A stretch of 64,000 nt of DNA from NCBI GenBank assembly GCA_950295325.1, contig OX485809.1, forward strand, positions 11,160,001 to 11,224,000. Direction: 5' to 3'. Shown here piece by piece: positions 58,660 through 64,000 of the stretch. A program made the position numbers and the translations under genes. This DNA is from Polytrichum commune. Lineage: Eukaryota; Streptophyta; Polytrichopsida; Polytrichales; Polytrichaceae. How positions within the stretch are numbered: the first letter of the stretch is position 1; every line of letters begins with the position of its first letter. The notes under the pieces were generated by a model. It did not search any database. It was not told the origin of the DNA and saw only the letters and a program-made list of their open reading frames with translations.

Positions 58660-59165
58660 ACATGTTTTTCTCTGCACCCACTTCTTGAAGGATATGCAAC
58701 ATGCAATTATGATGTTATGTTACTGCAAGATACTTGGCAAATCCACGTTGTCATAACATCATTCAGATTCGTAATAGTGTTATGTGGGACTGACAATATT
58801 CCACGAAATATTCTCCACATTCAGACTGAATACATGGAATATTAAGTGGCATATTGTCAGTCCCACATGACACTATTATGGACCTGAATAATGTTGTGTT
58901 GCCCCCGTAGCCACTTTCCTCTAAATTTTCAAAGCTCATACGAATGTATTACATTCTAGTCGTTGTCGAAGTGAAGGCTCTCTGAGTTATAAAATGATCA
59001 TATAGGTCCCCCCCCCCCCTCCCCATTATGTTGACTATGGTGTGTATAACGATTAGCAAATCTTAGATGTCGTGTAGTCCAATCTTAGATGTTTTCTTGG
59101 TGTAAGTTCACAAATTCACACTCAACCAAAAATCATTCAAATATAGGTTTCCTTATAAGAGCAAA
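58660..59165 (+). repeat. Dispersed repeat R1, copy D, interrupted by a hairpin element
   Basis: R1 blocks CACCCACTTCTTGAAGGAT, CGTAGCCACTTTCCTC, TTTTCAAAGCTCATACGAAT and TATGTTGACTATGGTG are in order. A C12 run is at 59008-59019. A foldback of 129 bp (58761-58889) sits between the first and second blocks. Confidence 0.6.
58761..58889. mobile_element. Compact hairpin MITE
   Basis: The two arms of about 53 nt pair with few mismatches. Left arm: ATTCAGATTCGTAATAGTGT, then TATGTGGGACTGACAATAT. The right arm reverse-complemented has ATTCAGGTCCATAATAGTGT, then CATGTGGGACTGACAATAT. The loop is about 23 nt. Transcribed in either direction it would fold like a miRNA precursor. Confidence 0.75.
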
Positions 59166-60349
59166 CACCAAATTAGGACACATCTACCTTATTAGTGTCA
59201 TAACATTATTCAATCCTAGCTAAGAGTGTTGTGGGACTGGGAATCAGTAGGGATTTGTGCTACCACAAGGTGAGCGGGTGTTATATCCTCACTAAAAGCT
59301 TCTTGTGGGTCACAATACATGCAAGTAGTGTGAGATGATTGCCAATTCCAAATAATGTCTGTAGTCATTTGACTCGTACTTTTGGCGTTTGTAATGAATA
59401 TCTTATTCCTTGTCAAAGTGAAGATTCTCAATGTGATTCAATCGTCATAAAGTCCCTCCCGAAGTCCCCATTACGTTGGCTATTGAGCCTAAAATGGTTA
59501 TCAAATTTTGAGCACGTAGTCCAATCTCTATCAAACACATGTAGGCAGGTGTTTGTTCTTGCATCCACACCACCACACCACCACTCAAATATAGTTGATA
59601 TCAATGGAATGTTTACAAATTGCAATGGGTATATGTGCAAATATCAAGTGGACATCAACAATAGTATTGAAGGATGCGATACCACCACAATCACATTGTT
59701 TTACTTGTAAATTTTACCTTATTGATACTCAATTGATCTTACATACACACACAATTCTATTCTTCCTATCCTTGTAGATTATATTATAGGGAAATTCAAG
59801 CTTGTCCATGATTTGAAGCACCAACTTACATACCATTTATAGAACCCAATAGTTGAGTTCACGTAGACACCACGGATGCCTCCAAGGGAGATAATGAGTA
59901 TTGAGTCTATTGACCACGGGAGAATTGCTTAATGAAGATTGGCCCACAAGTAGGAATTTGAGAAGAATGGTCAATGGTTCCTTGGTAACTTTTATTGTGA
60001 ACAATTCTATTCCACATCCGACATGCTCTGGCATTGAAAGGATTCTTTTGCAGGCTGAATGTGTAATAAGTTGCTCAGGGGACCACTAGAAAGGGTAGTA
60101 TGCATGTTAGTATTCAACTACAGAATTTTGTAATCAAGATGAAAATTCTTCACAATAAGAGTAAGGTAAAGGTAGACCGTAGAAGAGTGTTATTTGGATA
60201 CTTTTGGTAGGAGCTCATATGAATATCTTCTTCGTGATCATCTAACATTGTGAAGATTCTTGTGCTAGGGGATAAGGAAGAAAATAAATTATAAGAACAG
60301 TGGTAGTCACTAACTTGAATTTGAGCATGTTGGCGTTATTATATTCAAG
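59166..60349. repeat. R1 copies E and G with unassigned sequence between
   Basis: Copy E covers about 59335-59600 (TTACGTTGGCTATTGAGCC, TTTTGAGCACGTAGTCCAATC, CCACTCAAATATAG). Copy G is a fragment at about 60180-60280 (GGAGCTCATATGAATATCTT). The 123-codon plus-strand frame at 59339-59710 lies on copy E and is not considered a gene. Confidence 0.5.
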
Positions 60350-61655
60350 AGTCTCCTTGTTACAAAGGTGGAGTTTACTGTCTGTCTTTTGATAGGTGGG
60401 CTCATTTTGGGTAAGATGGTTGGTTGTGAGAGTATAGTGTTTATGTGGGTGGTTGGATGGGTTCTTGTTTATTATCTAATTTTTTTACTTATTTGGCATT
60501 AGGTATGTGAGATACTTTACTGCAATGTGGTGGATGGCCTTCACTATAAAACACTTTTGATAGGGTTGGGGGTGGTGGGGTAATGTGTACACTTTCTAAT
60601 TGTTTGATGCTTCTTGTGCGTATGAAGTTACATACTCCAACGATAATGATTAGTAGTGAGTTTACTTGCCATCTTTGTGTTTTGATTGCTAGATGAGAAA
60701 GTTGTATTTTGCCTCTTTATGTTTTGATGGCTTGAACTATGTATCTATCGTGTGTAATTGTAAAGTCAATTATTTGGATGGTAAAGTGGGGGTTTGGCAT
60801 GAATGAGTTGAGTTGTTCTTGTGGTGCACCTTGAATATACGAGATGTATGGGCATAGTTTTGCTAGGCATATGCATGTTGTTGCTAGACATGAGCATTTT
60901 AGTACCCAAGGTAGAACGGTATTGTCTTGTGGGCGGTCCCTTTTGTTGTTGGTGTTCACGAGTGTGTGGTATCTTGTGTGGTATCTTGTGTGGATACTTA
61001 ATTTGAATAGGTTGCTTAGTTGTTGGGTGGCAATGTTGTGCCACACAAGTCTTAGAACTTTAAGGAATTTGTGGTTACAGAGGGATAGTAGGTGTGGCCA
61101 AGTGTCGTTGTTGTTATTTGGGCATAGTGTATAGTCAAGGTTAATAAATTTTTGGGGTCAAAGGAGATTTTTCATGTGGTTGCCCATATATTGAGCGGAC
61201 CATAGTTTTACAATTTTGTGTCATTTGGGCATCAATAGTTTGTTGTATTTCTCACAAGGAGTTTGATAGTATGATGAATTTGATCATTAGAGATCCATTA
61301 TTGGCACATTGGAGTGGTTTGGCTTTGTCGATTGCGAGCTTGTTGTGTTCTTTCTTTACGTATGTTTGTAGGTTCCTTAGTATCTCAACAAGGTTAGTTG
61401 ATGAGGTTGGTTTTGCTAATTTGTATGGTATGGTGTGGGCTATGTGTATGTGTGGTATTGGGGTTATGGTTGCTTTGGTAGTGCCTTCAATGGATAATGT
61501 GTCTACATGGTAGTTCCCATGGATGCATGTACATTGTAATTTTGTGTGGGAACCATGTGATGAGGTGTACTATGGAAGCTATGAGGAATTTTCCGGGTGG
61601 TTGCATTGTGATGATAGGTGTTTTATGTGGTTGTTTAGGTAGTAGATAGTGTTTA
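60350..61655 (-). mobile_element. LINE copy 3, 3' fragment, minus strand
   Basis: The plus strand is T/G-rich. Minus-strand translation gives a post-RNase H segment (TPIPHIHIAHTIPYKLA), SAQYMGNHMKNLL, a zinc knuckle (YTLCPNN, then DTWPHLLSLC), VLPWVLKCSC and the tail domain (QRWQVNSLLIIIVGV). This matches the order in the copies at 31500 and 51120. The first knuckle Cys is Tyr. It starts at the end of RNase H, so it is more truncated than copy 2. Confidence 0.75.
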
Positions 61656-61662
61656 GGTTATC

Positions 61663-62046
61663 AACAAGTAGGAGGTATGTTGACACATGATAAGATGCTA
61701 AATATGAACTATTATAAGAAGTAATTTGATATGATTGTTAAGAAGTTATAACTTCACATTACTTCACCACTTGTTAACAAGCAAGAGGTATGTTGACAAC
61801 TGATAAGAAGCTAAGTATGAACTATTATAAGAAGTAATATGATATGATTGTTAAGAAACTATAACTTCATATTACTTCACCACTTGTTAACTTCGATAAC
61901 AAGTAAGATGTATGTTGACACCTGATAAGAAGCTAAGTACGAACTATTATAAAAAGTAATATGATACGATTATTAAGAAGTAATAAAGCTTCATACTTAC
62001 TTCACCACCTGTTAACTTCGATAACAAGTACGGGGTATGTCAACAC
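61663..62046 (+). repeat. Tandem array, three units of 114-125 bp
   Basis: Units are 61663-61776, 61777-61897 and 61898-62022, plus the start of a fourth. Each opens AACAAG, then GTATGTTGACA, then TGATAAGAAGCTAAG, GAACTATTATAA and AAGTAATATGATA. Each unit also contains an internal palindrome around GAAGTAATATGA and TTCATATTACTTC. A detached partial unit lies at about 62285-62350. Confidence 0.85.
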
Positions 62047-62394
62047 CTAATGCACGCTCTACTAACTTTCTTTGTGGTAATCTTAGGAAGCATGGGCACA
62101 TGCAAAGACCTCTTCTACAAGTGCTATACTCCTTCCAATGATCTTCTACATTTGTTGCAATTGTATGACAATTCCTTTTGGGATTCAATTTTTTTATGGT
62201 CATTTTGTTTACAATAGACAATGACAAAGTCTATTGTTGGTTTCCTACTTATTGGTGACATAACTATACTCCATGACAGTTGTTATATCATAAGAAGCTA
62301 AGCATGAACTATTATAAGAAGTAATATGAAGCTATATTACTTCTTGACAATCATCATGTAGACAAGAAGTGTTTGTTGTAGTAGTTAGGGCCAC
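62047..62394. other. Unassigned sequence with a partial tandem unit
   Basis: A fragment at 62285-62350 repeats the unit of the array to the left (CATAAGAAGCTAAGCATGAA). Nothing else was recognised. Confidence 0.45.
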
Positions 62395-62397
62395 TTC

Positions 62398-62899
62398 ACA
62401 CATGAGCCAAAGAGCCGTGACCATGAAGTTGCGAGAGCCCAAATGAAAGTGAGAAAAGGCCGTCCCAATACACCTCCAAAATCTTGCAGTGTGGTCACGG
62501 ACCCCTTAAGTGTAGTGTGAACTCATATGAGACTGGGCCCTCAACCAAATGCTATTTCAATGGATGTCTATTCATGCGGGTCCTCACAGTTGATAAAAAA
62601 TAGAGTAAACCAACGGTTGTGAGCGTTTGGAGTGCCATGGTGTCCTTGTTTTGTGTTAGGCCTACCTCCAAGAGGTGGTTTTCGAAAATAGTCCAAGCAA
62701 CCTTGAAAAATGATCCTTTTTATGCCATGTAGGAATCCATGTAGACTTTACATTCATCTTGCATTCACATACTCTGTTGGTCCCTCACGCGTAAACTTAG
62801 TGTGAAGTAGCGAACTTGGACCGGCTCCGCCTTTTCCACCAATGAGAGTGCTTGAAGTGTAATGGTCACGGGCTCTCAGCCTCGTGTGTGAAGTGGCCC
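62398..62899. mobile_element. PIF/Harbinger-like MITE, family P1, copy 3
   Basis: The ends are GGGCCACTTCACACATGAG and, reverse-complemented, GGGCCACTTCACACACGAG. TTA flanks both sides (62395-62397 and 62900-62902), the exact PIF/Harbinger target duplication. The 502-bp interior matches the copy at 4647-5012. There is no transposase. Confidence 0.85.
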
Positions 62900-63117
62900 T
62901 TAGAACCATCTACAGATTGGCTGAGGTCATTTGCTGATTGTGAGATTTTATGCCCAAGCATGCAGAGGCATGCGGGAACCGATTCGGAGTCAGTCGCTCC
63001 ATTCATTTGGGTTCAGTCCCCTTTCAACTAAGTTAGTGTTCATGAGCACTTCCTTCTTCAGGTTCCGCGTCAGCATCGCCTGCCTGCCTGCCTTCAATTT
63101 CACTCCGCTGTTGAAGC
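62900..63117. other. Unassigned spacer
   Basis: A short plus-strand frame (62931-63137) has no recognised domain and runs into the next element. Confidence 0.4.
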
Positions 63118-63190
63118 TCAGGGCCGGTTCACACTAAGTTAACTTATGCCCAAGTCGAGAGGAGAAGCGTCACTTTTCTGGACCAAATTA

Positions 63191-63567
63191 AGGTAGGGGT
63201 GGCAATTTCCATCCAAATTTCAGATGTGCCTAGTTGGGATGCTGAAACTTTTTTTTAAAAAAAAAAAATTTTGAGCGCTCCGCAAAGCTGGTGCAAGAGC
63301 AACTATGAAAAAATCAAAATTTTCCAGCATGTTTATGATTTCCTACAAATTTTTAAAGGAAACCTTGTAGAGTGACCAACACTTGCACATAGGGTACGTG
63401 ATATATCCACAGGGTGGATTTCTAAAACCCACCGCTGGCAGCGTTGTGAACGATAAAAGCACCTTGATAGGTGCTTTTGTAAACCCAGGTAAAAGCACCT
63501 AGATAGGTGCTTCCGACATAGGGGTCGACTTTAGGACCCGCACGGAAATTGCCACCCGGCCCTACCT
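63191..63567. mobile_element. TA-flanked TIR element nested in the P3 element
   Basis: The ends are AGGTAGGGGTGGCAATTTCC and, reverse-complemented, AGGTAGGGCCGGGTGGCAAT. TA flanks both sides (63189-63190 and 63568-63569), suggesting a Tc1/mariner-class element. Two small palindromes built on AAGCACC...GGTGCTT lie at 63455-63478 and 63491-63512. No transposase. Confidence 0.75.
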
Positions 63568-63640
63568 TATGTCGAGAGGAGAAGCCTTTGGGTTGAAAAA
63601 GTACACTTCTGTCATATTTTGAATATTTTAATGAAAAAAA

Positions 63641-63711
63641 AGTTCGGCCTCTCGACGGAAGTTTGGGTCGAGCATTTTGCTCGACCCAAACTTGCTCGAG
63701 AGGCCGAACTC
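63641..63711. repeat. Near-perfect hairpin
   Basis: Arms AGTTCGGCCTCTCGA and AAGTTTGGGTCGAGC pair with GCTCGACCCAAACTT and TCGAGAGGCCGAACT around a five-base loop, with only a small internal bulge. The stem is about 32 bp. Confidence 0.85.
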
Positions 63712-63889
63712 TTGGCGCCATAACTTCCTAAAAGTGTTGCCACCAAGGCTCTTTTGGAGGCGACATTCTTTGGACTTTGGCCTCTACTGCGAAGGCCGAG
63801 AGGACGGACTTTGGACAATTCTGCATTTTCATTGGTCCAAACGCTTCTCCTCTCGAAGTTTGGCCATAGTGTGAACTGGCCCTCAGATT

Positions 63890-64000
63890 GGGGCCGGTTT
63901 ACACCATGGGACCATGAAGTCGGACCATGGAAGATGGCCTTTTCTGTGGTCCAACTTGATGGTCCAACTTTCATGGTCCGATTTCTTAAATATTCAATTT
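63890..64000 (+). mobile_element. Start of another GGGCC-type TIR element, cut by the window edge
   Basis: GGGGCCGGTTTACACCATGG begins five bases after the target duplication of the P3 element and shares its terminal style. Inside it, GGACCATGAAGT and ACTTTCATGGTCC are inverted. The right end is outside the window. Confidence 0.45.

Larger units (their letters stand above)
63121..63882. mobile_element. PIF/Harbinger-like TIR element, family P3, with a nested insertion
   Basis: The ends are GGGCCGGTTCACACTAAG and, reverse-complemented, GGGCCAGTTCACACTATGG, with the CGAGAGGAGAAGCGT block further in on both arms. TCA flanks both sides (63118-63120 and 63883-63885), a three-base duplication fitting this superfamily. 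A TA-flanked element is inserted at 63191-63567, and a strong hairpin lies at 63641-63711. No coding capacity was found. Confidence 0.8.

Noticed and set aside
59339-59710. 123-codon plus-strand frame
   Set aside because: It coincides with repeat R1 copy E and is not conserved as a frame in the other R1 copies.
61663-62022. CRISPR-like repeat array
   Set aside because: Units are contiguous with no unique spacers, and the genome is a plant nuclear genome.

Overview
The window reads as repeat-rich nuclear DNA of a land plant. Three host genes are plant-type: a cycling-DOF-like (CDF) transcription factor, a PORR-domain organelle RNA-binding protein and a BPM-type MATH-BTB fragment. The first two have GT-AG introns whose phases match across the exons. 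The sequence is AT-rich and most of it is decayed transposon. Sparse genes in old repeats suggest a large genome. The LINE type and the divergent CDF make a non-seed plant (fern, lycophyte or bryophyte) plausible, but this is not proven.

Layout. 1-15.6 kb: no host gene; a pogo/Tigger transposon fossil (1.64-2.88 kb), a second Tigger-type element (3.4-4.05 kb), PIF-like MITEs, a foldback element and several MITE families. 15.7-22 kb: the CDF gene with a long GC-richer upstream region and three coding exons. 22-25 kb: dispersed repeats and a possible minus-strand gene remnant. 25.5-26.1 kb: a MATH coding region cut off at the start of its BTB domain and followed by telomere-like repeats. 26-31.5 kb: repeats only. 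31.5-43.9 kb: a large minus-strand LINE broken by at least four insertions, including a 1.87-kb LTR-like element with a 5-bp target duplication. 45.6-48 kb: the PORR gene, preceded by degenerate tandem copies of its own start region. 51.1-54.1 and 60.35-61.65 kb: two 5'-truncated copies of the same LINE family. 54-64 kb: MITEs, a deleted relative of the first pogo element, a hairpin element, a 114-125 bp tandem array and nested TIR elements at the right edge.

The host genes do not form a functional cluster. The CDF-like factor should act in the nucleus, probably in photoperiod or clock output. The PORR protein should act on organellar introns. The MATH fragment has lost the Cullin-3-binding BTB domain. 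What stands out is the transposon record: target duplications, nesting order and paired autonomous/deleted copies can be read directly. All coordinates come from reading the sequence; element edges without a stated target duplication are approximate.
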